A stretch of 64,000 nucleotides of DNA from assembly GCA_964638895.1 (NCBI GenBank), contig CAZWYY010000005.1, positions 1 through 64,000 on the forward strand, given 5' to 3'. A program made the translations under genes and the position numbers. Of the stretch, positions 32,864 through 42,170 are shown in pieces. Under the pieces are notes generated by a model that saw nothing but the letters and a program-made list of their open reading frames with translations, was not told where the DNA came from and did no database searches. The stretch is from JAFGGG01 sp964638895 (GTDB taxonomy: Bacteria; Spirochaetota; Spirochaetia; SZUA-6; RPPD01). The first letter of the stretch is position 1; every line of letters begins with the position of its first letter.

Positions 32864-34522
32864 ATGAAAATCCGTACCAAGATTATTGCGGTTGTTCTTC
32901 CCATTCTGTTTGTTACTCTGGGTATATCAGGGCTATGGGCATACCTTTCCGCAACGTCGGGCATCACCAAAATAGCCCTTGAGTTATTGGTAAACAAGGT
33001 CGAGGTGTTGCAAAAGGAAGCGGATAAACAGTGGTCATACGTGGAGGATCTTGATTACAAAAAGAATCCGGAGTATATAGACGTTACCAAGGCCGGCATC
33101 ACCTTGTTTGCCATCAATATGATTAAAAGCAAAACTGAACTGATCTTCGCCTTTGATGAAAATGTAAATATAACCATGCAAAGCAGCAAGATCACGCTGC
33201 TGGGTAATGAGAAAAAATATCTACAAGACCTGTTTTCATCAAAATCCAAAGACCTGCAGGAGTTCAGCCTGGGAGGCGTGGACAGGGTGGGTATGGGATT
33301 TTATTTTGAGCCCTTCAAATGGTATTTTATGGTTTCCCAGGAAAAGAAAATATTCTACCAGGATGTGGATAGGATTACCTGGCAGACCGGAATCCTTTTG
33401 GTATCTTCCTGTGCCCTGGCCTTTGTAATTCTTTTTTTAATCATAAATTATCTTATCAAACCATTGATCGGCTTACGGGACACCATGCGTGACATCATCA
33501 GCTCGGGCAATCTGGATAAAAGGGTGCCGGTTGAGTTTCATGATGAAACCGGCCAGTTGGCCCACACCTTTAATATTATGGTGCAGGAGCTGGAAAAGGC
33601 CTATAATCAGATTAAAACTTATGCCTTTCAGGCCGTGCTCGCCCAGAAAAAAGAATCGAGGGTCCGCAATATCTTCCAGAAATACGTGCCGCAGGAGCTG
33701 ATAGACCGCTTTTACGAACACCCCGAATCCATGCTTGTAGGCGACAACCGGGTGCTGGCCGTGTTGTTTTCCGATATACGTGGTTTCACCTCCATAGCCG
33801 AATCCATGTTGCCCGATGAGATGGTCAACTCATTAAACCGCTATTTTTCGGTGATGGTGGATATCATTATGAAGCGAAAAGGCATTGTGGATAAATATAT
33901 CGGAGACGCGATCATGGCCTTTTTCGGCGCGCCGGTAAAACACGAAGATGACGCCTACCAGGCCCTGCTGGCCGCGCTTGAGATGACGGAGGGGTTGAAG
34001 GATTTTAATAAAGAACAGGCGGCCGCCGGTAAACCGTCTTTCCACATCGGCATTGGCCTGAACTATGGTGTGGTAACCGTCGGAAATATAGGCACGGAAA
34101 AAAAGATGGAGTATACGGTGATAGGGGACATGGTGAATCTGGCCTCGCGCCTGGAGGGCCTTACCAAGTATTACAAACAGGAGATCATCGTATCGGAAAG
34201 CATAGTACGCAAGGCCAAGGACAAGCTTCCGTTTCGCCTGCTTGATACGGTAGCGGTAAAGGGCAAAAAGGAAGGGGTGAAGATATTTTCGGCCAAAAGC
34301 GCACTGACACCGGAGGAAAAAGAGGCCTGGGAGATCAACGATGTCGCTTTTACCCATTTCTACAACCGTGAGTTTAAACAGGCCGCGGAGCTGTTTAAAA
34401 GAGTCGGCTCCATGATCAAGGAAGATTATGCGTCCGAACTCCTCTATAAACGCTGCAGCGAGCTGCTGGAAAATCCGCCCGCCGGATCGTGGAACGGGAT
34501 ACGGGTTATGGATATAAAATAG
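32864..34522 (+). CDS. Membrane-bound class III adenylate/guanylate cyclase with HAMP domain
   Basis: A 552-residue cyclic-nucleotide synthase. Two membrane helices (about 8-28 and 176-198) bracket an extracytoplasmic sensor domain. A HAMP linker (199-255) leads into a short coiled coil, then the catalytic domain (about 295-475). Metal-binding aspartates lie in FSDIRGFTS (D304) and YIGDAIMAFFGAP (about 348). EYTVIGDMVNLASRLE carries the conserved asparagine and arginine region. A helical tail follows. Whether it makes cAMP or cGMP is not clear from motifs alone. Its product could feed the cNMP-binding fusion protein at 7455-8774. Confidence 0.9.
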   Translation: MKIRTKIIAVVLPILFVTLGISGLWAYLSATSGITKIALELLVNKVEVLQKEADKQWSYVEDLDYKKNPEYIDVTKAGITLFAINMIKSKTELIFAFDENVNITMQSSKITLLGNEKKYLQDLFSSKSKDLQEFSLGGVDRVGMGFYFEPFKWYFMVSQEKKIFYQDVDRITWQTGILLVSSCALAFVILFLIINYLIKPLIGLRDTMRDIISSGNLDKRVPVEFHDETGQLAHTFNIMVQELEKAYNQIKTYAFQAVLAQKKESRVRNIFQKYVPQELIDRFYEHPESMLVGDNRVLAVLFSDIRGFTSIAESMLPDEMVNSLNRYFSVMVDIIMKRKGIVDKYIGDAIMAFFGAPVKHEDDAYQALLAALEMTEGLKDFNKEQAAAGKPSFHIGIGLNYGVVTVGNIGTEKKMEYTVIGDMVNLASRLEGLTKYYKQEIIVSESIVRKAKDKLPFRLLDTVAVKGKKEGVKIFSAKSALTPEEKEAWEINDVAFTHFYNREFKQAAELFKRVGSMIKEDYASELLYKRCSELLENPPAGSWNGIRVMDIK

Positions 34523-34618
34523 ATTCCCGGATGCCCGTCGGGCTCGGCCCGGCCCTAATTAATTTGTTTTTTTAGGCATTTATGCTAAAATTAACTATAT
34601 AGAGATTAGTATACGATA

Positions 34619-35881
34619 ATGGTGTTTATGCGAAAAAAAATAATGGTCTTCGGCTGCATGATGACATGTCTCATGCTTATCCCGAATGGAATCCTCCTGG
34701 CACAGGCGCCCGTGCCTTATCGGGTTTCCGTTTTTTCGGACGTACGTATGCAGTCCGAAGCGGACAACAACACTTACCGGTCGGTGTTGGCCAGAAACAT
34801 AACAACAGAACTGGAGAGCAAGGGATACGGAACGGTTCCAGGAGGAGAGTTTTCCCTTATTTTTCCGGGCCGTGAGCTGCCGGCACAGGGTATGCCTCCC
34901 GCCGACGTGGTGAATAGTATGAAGCGGCAGGCCGCTTCCCAGTTGAGTTCGTACTTCTGCCTGGTGCGCTATGTCCAGCAGGCACAGAGGGTTGAGTTAA
35001 GCGTGTATTTCTGGAACAGAAACGGCGGACTGATCATTTCGTATTCCACACAGGATGCCGCCGGACTGGCGGTGTATAACAGGTTGAACACGGCCGTTGG
35101 GATGTTTATTAATAAAGCCGGGCAGGGGAAAAGTACGGAGATCGCCGGTGGAGGGGGCGGGTCTGCGGAAGCGACGCGGTATGTAAAGGAAATAATACTC
35201 TACTCAAAGGATGAAGGGGCGGAAATCTGGCTTAAAGGCAAGGAAAAACTGGGTGTGATAAAAAACGGCCAGCTCATTCTGCCGTATATGCCGCTGGCGA
35301 TTGGTTCGGTCATTGAGATAGAAAAAAAGAAAACGGGCAATTACGACTCTTCGGAAACACTCACCCTGGCGCAGGAGAAAAATGAAATCACCCTCGCGCC
35401 CATGGAACGAATTTATGGCTCCGGGCTGTTTTTTACATGGACCACCGGCCAGTTTATCGGGCTGGGCGTGGGATATATGGGAAACGTGAATGAACGTTAT
35501 GTTTATTGGGGCGTGGAAAACTACTTTTTCTTACAGGCAAGCACGACAAAGGATATGCGCCCCGTATTCCATGATGACATACGAGGATTTGTGCTCATCA
35601 AATACCGCTTCGCCGAGGGGTTTCCTTTCACCATAAGCTACTCCTATGGTCTGGGCGTGATTTTTTCCCTGCTCGATGCGCAAGATTCACCATTGTTCAC
35701 GGATTTCTATATAAATCCGGCCAATCTGCACCTGGAGTACGAAGTGAACGATTACGTGTTGTTCCTGCGTATTGAATATAAGATCGCCCTGGGCCTGGGG
35801 CGCAACCTGTTGGGCGCGGATCTCATCAGTCTCGCGGACGGGCTTCCATTGTTTACATTGGGGGTGATAACACGATGGTAA
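34619..35881 (+). CDS. Exported protein of unknown function, outer-membrane-like C-terminus
   Basis: Not recognised. A 420-residue protein with a signal peptide (cleavage probably after LLAQA near residue 30). The N-terminal half has an alpha/beta character (YRVSVFSDVRMQSEADNNTYRS). The C-terminal half is rich in aromatic, alternating strands (GLFFTWTTGQFIGLGVGYMG, FLRIEYKIALGLGRN) and could form a small beta-barrel. A run of glycines (GGGGGS) separates the halves. ATG at 34628 is an alternative start. It overlaps the downstream lipoprotein gene by seven bases, so they are probably coexpressed. Confidence 0.6.
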   Translation: MVFMRKKIMVFGCMMTCLMLIPNGILLAQAPVPYRVSVFSDVRMQSEADNNTYRSVLARNITTELESKGYGTVPGGEFSLIFPGRELPAQGMPPADVVNSMKRQAASQLSSYFCLVRYVQQAQRVELSVYFWNRNGGLIISYSTQDAAGLAVYNRLNTAVGMFINKAGQGKSTEIAGGGGGSAEATRYVKEIILYSKDEGAEIWLKGKEKLGVIKNGQLILPYMPLAIGSVIEIEKKKTGNYDSSETLTLAQEKNEITLAPMERIYGSGLFFTWTTGQFIGLGVGYMGNVNERYVYWGVENYFFLQASTTKDMRPVFHDDIRGFVLIKYRFAEGFPFTISYSYGLGVIFSLLDAQDSPLFTDFYINPANLHLEYEVNDYVLFLRIEYKIALGLGRNLLGADLISLADGLPLFTLGVITRW

Positions 35882-36918
35882 GGACAATTATTTTATTGAT
35901 TTCAGTTTTATTTTTGCTGGGCATATGGAGTTGTGATTTTTTCATAACCTCCCCCTTTCCCGACTACCTGACCACCGCGCGAAAGGCGGCGAATATAGGT
36001 AAATATTTCACGAATTCCCACCCCGCCAACTACGATATGTTCGTCATGCAGAACAATATGGCGGAGGAATATGTGTTTGTACTCTATAAACCTGATGAAA
36101 CGAACCGCAAGGTTGTAGTGTTCGACAGTGACCTAAACTACGTTACACAATATCTGGACCTCAACCTTGGTTCACTTCATACCGGATTTCTCGGTGGACA
36201 GCGCGCATTGGCGGGATCACTGAATGTTGAGTTAAATACCGGTACATTTACGTGGTATACGGAAACAACCGCAAATATCTCGCCGGATCAAAGGGATGAT
36301 CTTATGATTTTTAATTATGCCAGTGGGCCATCTATTTTTTACCTGCTTTCCGTGATGACCTCGGGAAATGATGTTCAGTCATACGGACATAACGATGATA
36401 TGAATTTAAGCGCAAATAATATCGGAGACGGTTCATTTCAAATCAGCAGCACCGGAGAAGAGTATATACTGGAAAACGGCTGTTATATCGATAACGGAAA
36501 CCCCGGGGATACAACAGACGATCTGATTATTCTGTTTTTACGCAGGCGAGCGGATAATGAAGGTATGGCTATCGGCATACCGGCGGCTACGAGCATGCCG
36601 GCGGCTGAATTTCCTAATACTGCGATTTCGCCGATATTGGATAATTGTCAAACATATCATTTCGGAAAAATAAAAGCCGGCAGTGTGCATATTGTTTTCG
36701 GGGGCAGGGGAGTGATCCTGGAACACGACGGCGGAGAAGTGAACCTTTACAATATACATATAGATGCATTATTAAATATGTATTTCGATGATATGAATCA
36801 CACGAACGGCAGGCAGTTCGACGACAAGGTGGTGGCCTATAGCAGGTTCTATTCCAACTACTATGTGTTCGACCCCTCCACAAAAAACCTGTTCTGGGTC
36901 GGTGCCTGGTGGGAATAA
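35875..36918 (+). CDS. Probable lipoprotein of unknown function
   Basis: Not recognised. A 347-residue protein with a lipoprotein signal peptide: a hydrophobic stretch and a cysteine at residue 20 within LGIWSC, close to a spirochaetal lipobox. The mature part is rich in D, N, Y and beta-strand-like segments (VVVFDSDLNYVTQYLDLN, SVHIVFGGRGVILEHDGGEVNLY), suggesting a propeller-like or all-beta fold. It follows an exported protein with a seven-base overlap. Its 3' end faces the coiled-coil protein gene. Confidence 0.65.
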   Translation: MVRTIILLISVLFLLGIWSCDFFITSPFPDYLTTARKAANIGKYFTNSHPANYDMFVMQNNMAEEYVFVLYKPDETNRKVVVFDSDLNYVTQYLDLNLGSLHTGFLGGQRALAGSLNVELNTGTFTWYTETTANISPDQRDDLMIFNYASGPSIFYLLSVMTSGNDVQSYGHNDDMNLSANNIGDGSFQISSTGEEYILENGCYIDNGNPGDTTDDLIILFLRRRADNEGMAIGIPAATSMPAAEFPNTAISPILDNCQTYHFGKIKAGSVHIVFGGRGVILEHDGGEVNLYNIHIDALLNMYFDDMNHTNGRQFDDKVVAYSRFYSNYYVFDPSTKNLFWVGAWWE

Positions 36919-36946
36919 AAAACGCATGTGTTTTCAGCTTTTAAGA

Positions 36947-39121
36947 TTATTCGATCAGTCCCTTAAGGCTGTTTAAAAGTCTGACCATGTACGGATCGCG
37001 GGAGGATTCCTTGATTTTCTGTTCGATGAAAGAAAGCTGTTCGTTGCTTGTTTTAAAGCCGGTAAGCCGGTCGATGATGTCGGTTGCGTATTTCAGGGCC
37101 GAATCCCTGCCCATCTGCTCAAAGGCCCGGTCATAGCGTTTAATACGCGCCATAATGTCCGGGAAAATATGGTCCACGGTTTCGGAGGCCAAAAACTCAT
37201 CAAGATAGGACTTGCCCTCAACATATTCCTTGGTTGTGCCGTTTTTAATGGTCCTGTCCTCGGCCTGTTTGTAGGCATAATAGCTGGCTTGGGCATTGCG
37301 CAGATCCGCGGCCATTGTTTTTAACATGGAAAGGTCTTTTTCCTCGATTATTGTGGTATCTTCACGCAGGTTTGCTTTTTCTTTGAGCATTGCGATCTCC
37401 TGATCCTTCTCACTCAACGAGGTTTTAAGGGAAGAGATCTCCTGCTCATATTGCGTGATGGTTGTCCGGTTGGCATCGGTAGGGGCGCCGATAGCGGCTA
37501 CGTCGGTTTTTACCTCTTTGTCCTTAAGCTGGACGGCACTGGCGATAAGCGTCAGCGCCTCGTCGATCTGCGTACTCCAGGGATAGTCCCGCACCAGTGA
37601 AAGCAGCGCATTTATGGCTTCGGTATATTTTTTTTGGTCCGTAAGTTTTTTGGCCTGGTTCAGCCTGGTTTGCGCCTGTGAGGAGCTGGTCTGCCGGGAC
37701 CTGTCCTGTTCCAGGTAATAGCCGGCATAGGCGATATTGGTAATAATGCGCTGTGTGTTCTGGTCGCCGGGCAGGAATTCAATAGCTTTGGTGTAATTTT
37801 CCAACGCACGGGAGTAGTCTTTGTTGACGAATCTGGAGTTAGCCTCGGCCAGGTATTTGTCCACCTGGGACGCCCGGTATGCCTCGGCCTCTTCCATTTT
37901 TCCCGTAAAATAGGTATGGCTGCGGTATACCTCGGGTATGAGGCTTAAAGCGTTGAGGTAATATTCGTCGGCCTTCGTCTTATTCCCCGCCTTGTAAGCC
38001 TTGTCCGCCTCCAGTACGGACACGCGTATTTCGCCGATCAGGTCCGCCGAGGCGATCAGGGACTTGGTATCCACGCTGTCTTTCTGTTGTTCCTTTACAA
38101 TCAGGCGTTCTAAGGAATCGATAATAAAAAGCTCCACCTGCCGGCGTGCCAGGATATCGGGCTGGTTCAAAACATTGGGATCATCCAGGTAGGAACGCAG
38201 GGCCGTAAGTTGTGTTTTAGCGCCGTCAAGCCTGTTGTTTTCCATTTTGGTTTTTATAGAACGGTAGTATCCCAGGATCTGGTTGTTGATAATGTCGAAA
38301 TTTTCTTTCTGTTCCTTTAAAAGGGCTACCTCCCGCTCCACCGCGCTTTGTTTGGACTTAAGCTCTTCCTCCGTGGCTTTCAGATCGTTCTGGGCCTGTT
38401 CCAGGCGCGTTGCGTACTCCATCCTGGACTGTTCCAGCGCGGCGATTTTGGCCTCCTCCTCTTTTTTGGTTTCTGCTAAAAGCGCCTGGTTTTCAGCCTC
38501 TTTTTTTGCGGCAAAGGCCTTGAGCTGGGTATCCAGATCCGTTCCCGAGTATCCTGCCTGGCGCAGGCGCTCTTTCTCGGACTCCAACTCATCATTGAGT
38601 GCGGCGCGCAGCTCTTTTTCCCGCTGGGTTATACGTTCTTCCATGTTTGATTTAAGGTCATCAAGCTGGGTGCTTACCGTGGAAAGGTTGTCCTGAATTT
38701 TCAGGATTTCATTGTTTTTTTGCTTCAATTTTTCCTCGGCCTCGCGTTTGATCTCATCGATGATGCTGGTGCCCTTTACCGCCTCCACGTTACCGGCACT
38801 GATAATCTGTTCGCGCTCCCCCTTGAACAGCATCACCAGGCCGAGGATGCTGATACTCAACAGAACCGTGGCCACGGCGTTCACCAGGATGGGCAGGCCG
38901 AACCCCTGTTTTAGGGCCTTGATATGAAACAGCTCGGGTGTAACTTTGATCTTGCTCTTGGATGCGATCTTATCGATCTCCTGGATGATCTCCTTCTGGT
39001 CATCCTTGGAGATACCCGATTCATCGTCAAAGAGCATGGTTTGGGGAGATGGACCCGGCGTTATTGCGTTATCCCGTCTGAACTGTAATGCCTTTTTAAA
39101 AAGGCCGCTTATTTTACCCAT
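36947..39121 (-). CDS. Large coiled-coil membrane protein with TPR-like segment
   Basis: Family not recognised. A 724-residue protein with a short cytoplasmic N-terminus and one membrane helix (about 75-100: FGLPILVNAVATVLLSISIL). A long E/K/Q-rich coiled coil (about 120-285) comes next, followed by a region with TPR-like repeats (about 375-530: ADEYYLNALSLIPEV, YSRALENYTKAIEFLPGD, YTEAINALLSLVRDYPW). A second coiled coil lies at 560-590, and a helical C-terminus ends it. It resembles spirochaetal periplasmic scaffold-like proteins. It is alone on its strand between two plus-strand groups. Confidence 0.65.
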   Translation of the reverse strand: MGKISGLFKKALQFRRDNAITPGPSPQTMLFDDESGISKDDQKEIIQEIDKIASKSKIKVTPELFHIKALKQGFGLPILVNAVATVLLSISILGLVMLFKGEREQIISAGNVEAVKGTSIIDEIKREAEEKLKQKNNEILKIQDNLSTVSTQLDDLKSNMEERITQREKELRAALNDELESEKERLRQAGYSGTDLDTQLKAFAAKKEAENQALLAETKKEEEAKIAALEQSRMEYATRLEQAQNDLKATEEELKSKQSAVEREVALLKEQKENFDIINNQILGYYRSIKTKMENNRLDGAKTQLTALRSYLDDPNVLNQPDILARRQVELFIIDSLERLIVKEQQKDSVDTKSLIASADLIGEIRVSVLEADKAYKAGNKTKADEYYLNALSLIPEVYRSHTYFTGKMEEAEAYRASQVDKYLAEANSRFVNKDYSRALENYTKAIEFLPGDQNTQRIITNIAYAGYYLEQDRSRQTSSSQAQTRLNQAKKLTDQKKYTEAINALLSLVRDYPWSTQIDEALTLIASAVQLKDKEVKTDVAAIGAPTDANRTTITQYEQEISSLKTSLSEKDQEIAMLKEKANLREDTTIIEEKDLSMLKTMAADLRNAQASYYAYKQAEDRTIKNGTTKEYVEGKSYLDEFLASETVDHIFPDIMARIKRYDRAFEQMGRDSALKYATDIIDRLTGFKTSNEQLSFIEQKIKESSRDPYMVRLLNSLKGLIE

Positions 39122-39256
39122 AGTTCTATTCCATTTTCGGTCTCCGGTGCCATTTGGTATATGAAAAATAATACCTGTCTTTCATTTCTACTAGATATTA
39201 ATATTATACGCATTTCATATGGAATTTTCTAATAAAAAAACATCTGATGAGGGGGT

Positions 39257-39285
39257 TTGACACAGTTTGCCAATCGGGTTAGAAT
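39257..39285 (+). promoter_or_regulatory. Consensus promoter abutting the Cas2-like gene
   Basis: TTGACA (39257-39262) and TAGAAT (39280-39285) are exactly 17 bases apart. The Cas2-like ATG at 39295 is nine bases beyond the -10 box. Transcription would begin about 0-3 bases before the start codon. The same transcript would carry prfB. Confidence 0.75.
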
Positions 39286-39294
39286 CGTTTTTCA

Positions 39295-39582
39295 ATGTTT
39301 GTGGCCGTGTGCTGCGATCTATCGAGCAGCGAACATCAGAAATCCATCGGGGTGCTTCTCTCTCAATACGGGTTTCAGAAAATACAAAACACGGTGTACG
39401 AGCATACGGCCATTAATGAGGAATACGTGACCCGCTTGAAAAAAGATCTTGATCGGTATACGGATTATTATGATATTATCCGTATATACCAGTATCCCGT
39501 GGAAAACACGCTGGCGATCACCTCTTTGAAACAGAAAAAATGGCGAAAGCTTATGGTCAAGGTAGAAAAAACGGCCAAATAA
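39295..39582 (+). CDS. Orphan Cas2-like ferredoxin-fold protein
   Basis: A 95-residue protein whose first strand (MFVAVCCDLSSSEHQKSIGVLL) and following helix-strand (SQYGFQKIQNTVYEH) match the Cas2/VapD pattern: an aspartate at the end of strand one, a helix, then a yG-x-x-xQ-(S/T)V motif. The length also fits. There is no cas1, no CRISPR array and no other cas gene in the window, so a role in spacer capture is unlikely. Relatives include the ribonuclease VapD and uncharacterised spirochaetal proteins. It lies 22 bases upstream of prfB under a consensus promoter and has no ribosome binding site. Confidence 0.65.
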   Translation: MFVAVCCDLSSSEHQKSIGVLLSQYGFQKIQNTVYEHTAINEEYVTRLKKDLDRYTDYYDIIRIYQYPVENTLAITSLKQKKWRKLMVKVEKTAK

Positions 39583-39604
39583 CATAAATAAACGGAGCTT
39601 GAAA

Positions 39605-40700
39605 ATGAACGAAGATCTGGAGCAGCGTCTGGCGCTGCTGCAAAAAGAAATCCAAGAAACCTGGAGGCGTCTTTGACGCGGACAGGCTTGAAACCCGCAT
39701 AAAAGATCTGGAAAGTAAAACCACGGACCCCGCCTTCTGGAATGATCGGAAGCAGGCGGGGGAGGTACTGGCGGAGTTGAAAACGCTGAAAACCCGCATT
39801 GAACAGTGGCAGGCGTTGCGCAAGGACGTAAACGATTACGCCGAGTTGATGGATCTTGCCGCGGCTGAGAATGACGATTCTTTGCTCAGCGAGATAGGAA
39901 AAGATCTTGAGGACGCAGAAGAACGTTTCAGCGCGCTGCGGACGATAGAATTCTTGAGCGGGCAGTATGACAATGCGGCGGCCTTTCTCACTATTCATTC
40001 GGGGGCCGGCGGAACCGAGGCCTGCGACTGGGTGAGCATGCTGCTGCGCATGTACTCGCGCTGGGCTGAAACGCATCATTATGAGACAAGCATCATAGAC
40101 ATACTCGAGGCCGAGGGCGGGATAAAATCCGTTACCCTGCAGATCGAGGGGGAGTACGCATACGGATACCTTAAATCCGAAACGGGCATACACCGCCTGG
40201 TTCGCATATCACCCTTTGATTCCAATAAAAGACGGCATACCTCTTTCGCCTCGGTCTATTGTTCGCCGGTAATCGAAGACGATATCGAGATAGACATCAA
40301 ACCCGAAGATATGCGGGTTGATACCTACCGGGCCGGGGGGGCGGGCGGTCAGCATGTAAACAAGACCGATTCAGCGGTGAGGATCACGCACCTGCCCACG
40401 GGGATCGTGGTGCAGTGCCAAAATGAACGCAGCCAGCATAAAAACAAGGCCACGGCCTTAAAGGTGTTGCGGTCGCGCCTGTACGAATATTACGAAAGAA
40501 AAAAAGAAGAAGAGAGGCGGAAGCTTGAGGACCAAAAAAAAGATATTTCATGGGGTAACCAGATACGCTCCTACGTGTTCCAACCATATACCATGGTAAA
40601 AGATCACAGGACCAAATATGAAACCGGGAATATTCAGGCGGTGATGGACGGCAGAATCGATCTTTTTATCGAAGAATATTTGAAGTACATAAAACAATAA
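39605..40700 (+). CDS. prfB: Peptide chain release factor 2, programmed +1 frameshift
   Basis: RF2 recognises UGA and UAA stop codons and triggers hydrolysis of the finished peptide. It is encoded in two frames. The first 23 codons (39605-39673) end at CTT, followed by an in-frame TGA (39674-39676). A +1 slip then reads GAC from 39675 to the stop at 40700, giving about 364 residues. Visible motifs are the catalytic GGAGGQHVNKTDSAVR (GGQ) and, upstream of it, the region for the SPF-type stop-recognition loop (YLKSETGIHRLVRISPFDSNKRRHTSFA). Autoregulation by RF2 level is expected from the family. Confidence 0.95.
39663..39677 (+). promoter_or_regulatory. prfB programmed frameshift site
   Basis: GGAGG (39663-39667), an internal Shine-Dalgarno-like sequence, precedes CTT TGA C (39671-39677) with three bases between. 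This is the classical RF2 arrangement: ribosomes pause at UGA when RF2 is low and slip forward by one base on CUU. Confidence 0.93.
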
Positions 40701-40711
40701 TCGGGCCTTGA

Positions 40712-40741
40712 TCGACAAAACAGATGTTTTTACTATATACT
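40712..40741 (+). promoter_or_regulatory. Candidate promoter of the PEGA-protein gene
   Basis: TCGACA (40712-40717) and TATACT (40736-40741) are 18 bases apart. The start codon chosen for the PEGA protein (40750) is eight bases beyond the -10 box, implying a leaderless or nearly leaderless transcript. Confidence 0.4.
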
Positions 40742-40749
40742 GGTATAAC

Positions 40750-42147
40750 ATGAAAAAGTGTGGTATTGCCGTAAGCATTTTTTTTGTGCTCAGCCTTATC
40801 CGCGTAAACTGTGAGGAGACACAAACACTGCCGGCGGATAAGGACGCGAACTGGATCGTGGGATTTACAGCCCTGGAGGGCGTGCATCTGTCCATGGAAA
40901 ATATATACCTTGTACACAGCATTCCGTTGATTTTTAAGGAGAAAATACAGTCTGTACGGACACACACCTTCAAGCCGGAGGAGATCACGGAATACCGCAG
41001 GTTCGTTATCAGAAACGAGTTGACCGCCTCGATTCAGGAGCTGATATCCCTGCAAAAACAGAGGGACCAGGAGTTGTTCAAGCGGGAGAAGACGTATGAG
41101 AGAGAAAAGGCTGTGGCGGGCTTTGAAAAACAAATTGAAGAAAAAAAAGAGCGTATAACCTATTTGCGTAATCTTGACCCCTCGGCTATCGTATTTCCGG
41201 ACACGAAACCAATTCTCTATAAGGATAACGAGGGAAGGCTTTTTGATCCTCCCCAATTCTCGGCACTCCGCTACGCGGAGGAAAAGGGAGTGCATGTGTT
41301 GATCTGGGGACGGTTGGAGGAGGTACAGGGCTTTCTCTACCTTGAGATCTACGTATTCGATCGGGTACTGCAGAAGAACATCTTTACCTATAAAGAGGGC
41401 GGAAGCAGGGAAGACCTCTACAAATATTTTGATGATGCCGAGAAACAACTCATCACCGTGCTTCTGGGACGGGAGTGGGCCGCCTTGCTGGTAACCGTCA
41501 CCCCACAAAACGCATATATTAAAATTAATGATGATTTCAAGGGTCTGGGCACGGTAGACCTAAAATTTATGGAGCCCGGTCCGGTTACGATCGACATATC
41601 ATCCCCGGGGTATATATCGGAAACCAGGGAGGTGGAGCTTGCACCCTTTGAGTCGGCTTCCTGCGAGGTTACACTTACGGAAAGCGTACATGAGGACCTG
41701 TTCATTCAATCATACCCCCCGTTGGCGAATGTATATATCGATTCATTGTGGATAGGGAAAACACCGCTTATTATTGAAAAGCCCTTTGTCATAAGTAAAC
41801 TGCTGATAAAAAAAGAGGATTACGGGGATTATTTTACCAGAATCGGGCCCCAGAGCCCCGGAACCATTGAAATCGGGCTTGTGCGGAGTTATATTGACAA
41901 AACAGAGTACCAGGAGAAAATGGCGCTCAATTTTTATAATTCATTTGGCGCTTTTCTGATCTCCGTTCCATTTACATTGTTCAGCTACGGCCTGTCGTAT
42001 GATTACGACAATGCGGGTTTTCCGGATAAAGGCCGGTTTTTTTTCTACACCTACCGCTGGGGTGTGTTTATAAACTGCGTACTGTTTGCCACAACCATTT
42101 ATGATCTGATTATCTACATCCGTGCCGGCGACAGGCCGCAGGGATGA
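40750..42147 (+). CDS. Exported PEGA-domain protein
   Basis: A 465-residue protein with an N-terminal signal (MKKCGIAVSIFFVLSLIRVNC). It has a helical, charged region (about 75-140), then a domain with VHVLIWGRLEEVQGFLYLEIYVFD, then two PEGA-like beta modules (about 250-300: VTPQNAYIKINDDFKGLGTV; 325-350: SYPPLANVYIDSLWIGKTPL). Two membrane helices lie near the C-terminus (about 400-420 and 435-455). PEGA domains are surface-exposed repeats in bacterial envelope proteins. The start at 40750 gives the signal peptide; an upstream start would overlap the promoter. It overlaps the ftsY reading frame by a few bases at its end only if the upstream ftsY ATG (42144) is used. Confidence 0.75.
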   Translation: MKKCGIAVSIFFVLSLIRVNCEETQTLPADKDANWIVGFTALEGVHLSMENIYLVHSIPLIFKEKIQSVRTHTFKPEEITEYRRFVIRNELTASIQELISLQKQRDQELFKREKTYEREKAVAGFEKQIEEKKERITYLRNLDPSAIVFPDTKPILYKDNEGRLFDPPQFSALRYAEEKGVHVLIWGRLEEVQGFLYLEIYVFDRVLQKNIFTYKEGGSREDLYKYFDDAEKQLITVLLGREWAALLVTVTPQNAYIKINDDFKGLGTVDLKFMEPGPVTIDISSPGYISETREVELAPFESASCEVTLTESVHEDLFIQSYPPLANVYIDSLWIGKTPLIIEKPFVISKLLIKKEDYGDYFTRIGPQSPGTIEIGLVRSYIDKTEYQEKMALNFYNSFGAFLISVPFTLFSYGLSYDYDNAGFPDKGRFFFYTYRWGVFINCVLFATTIYDLIIYIRAGDRPQG

Positions 42148-42170
42148 TTATGCCGTTAAAAGGGGTACTG

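Noticed and set aside
34523..34618. Rho-independent terminator after the cyclase gene
   Set aside because: CGGGC/GCCCG with a T-run exists, but the T-run is about 15 bases too far from the stem for confidence.
39295..39582. CRISPR-Cas locus
   Set aside because: Only a Cas2-like gene is present; no repeats, cas1 or effector genes lie in the window.
39605..39676. Apparent frameshift or truncation of prfB
   Set aside because: The TGA is within the conserved CTT TGA C slip site with an upstream GGAGG; it is the programmed RF2 frameshift.
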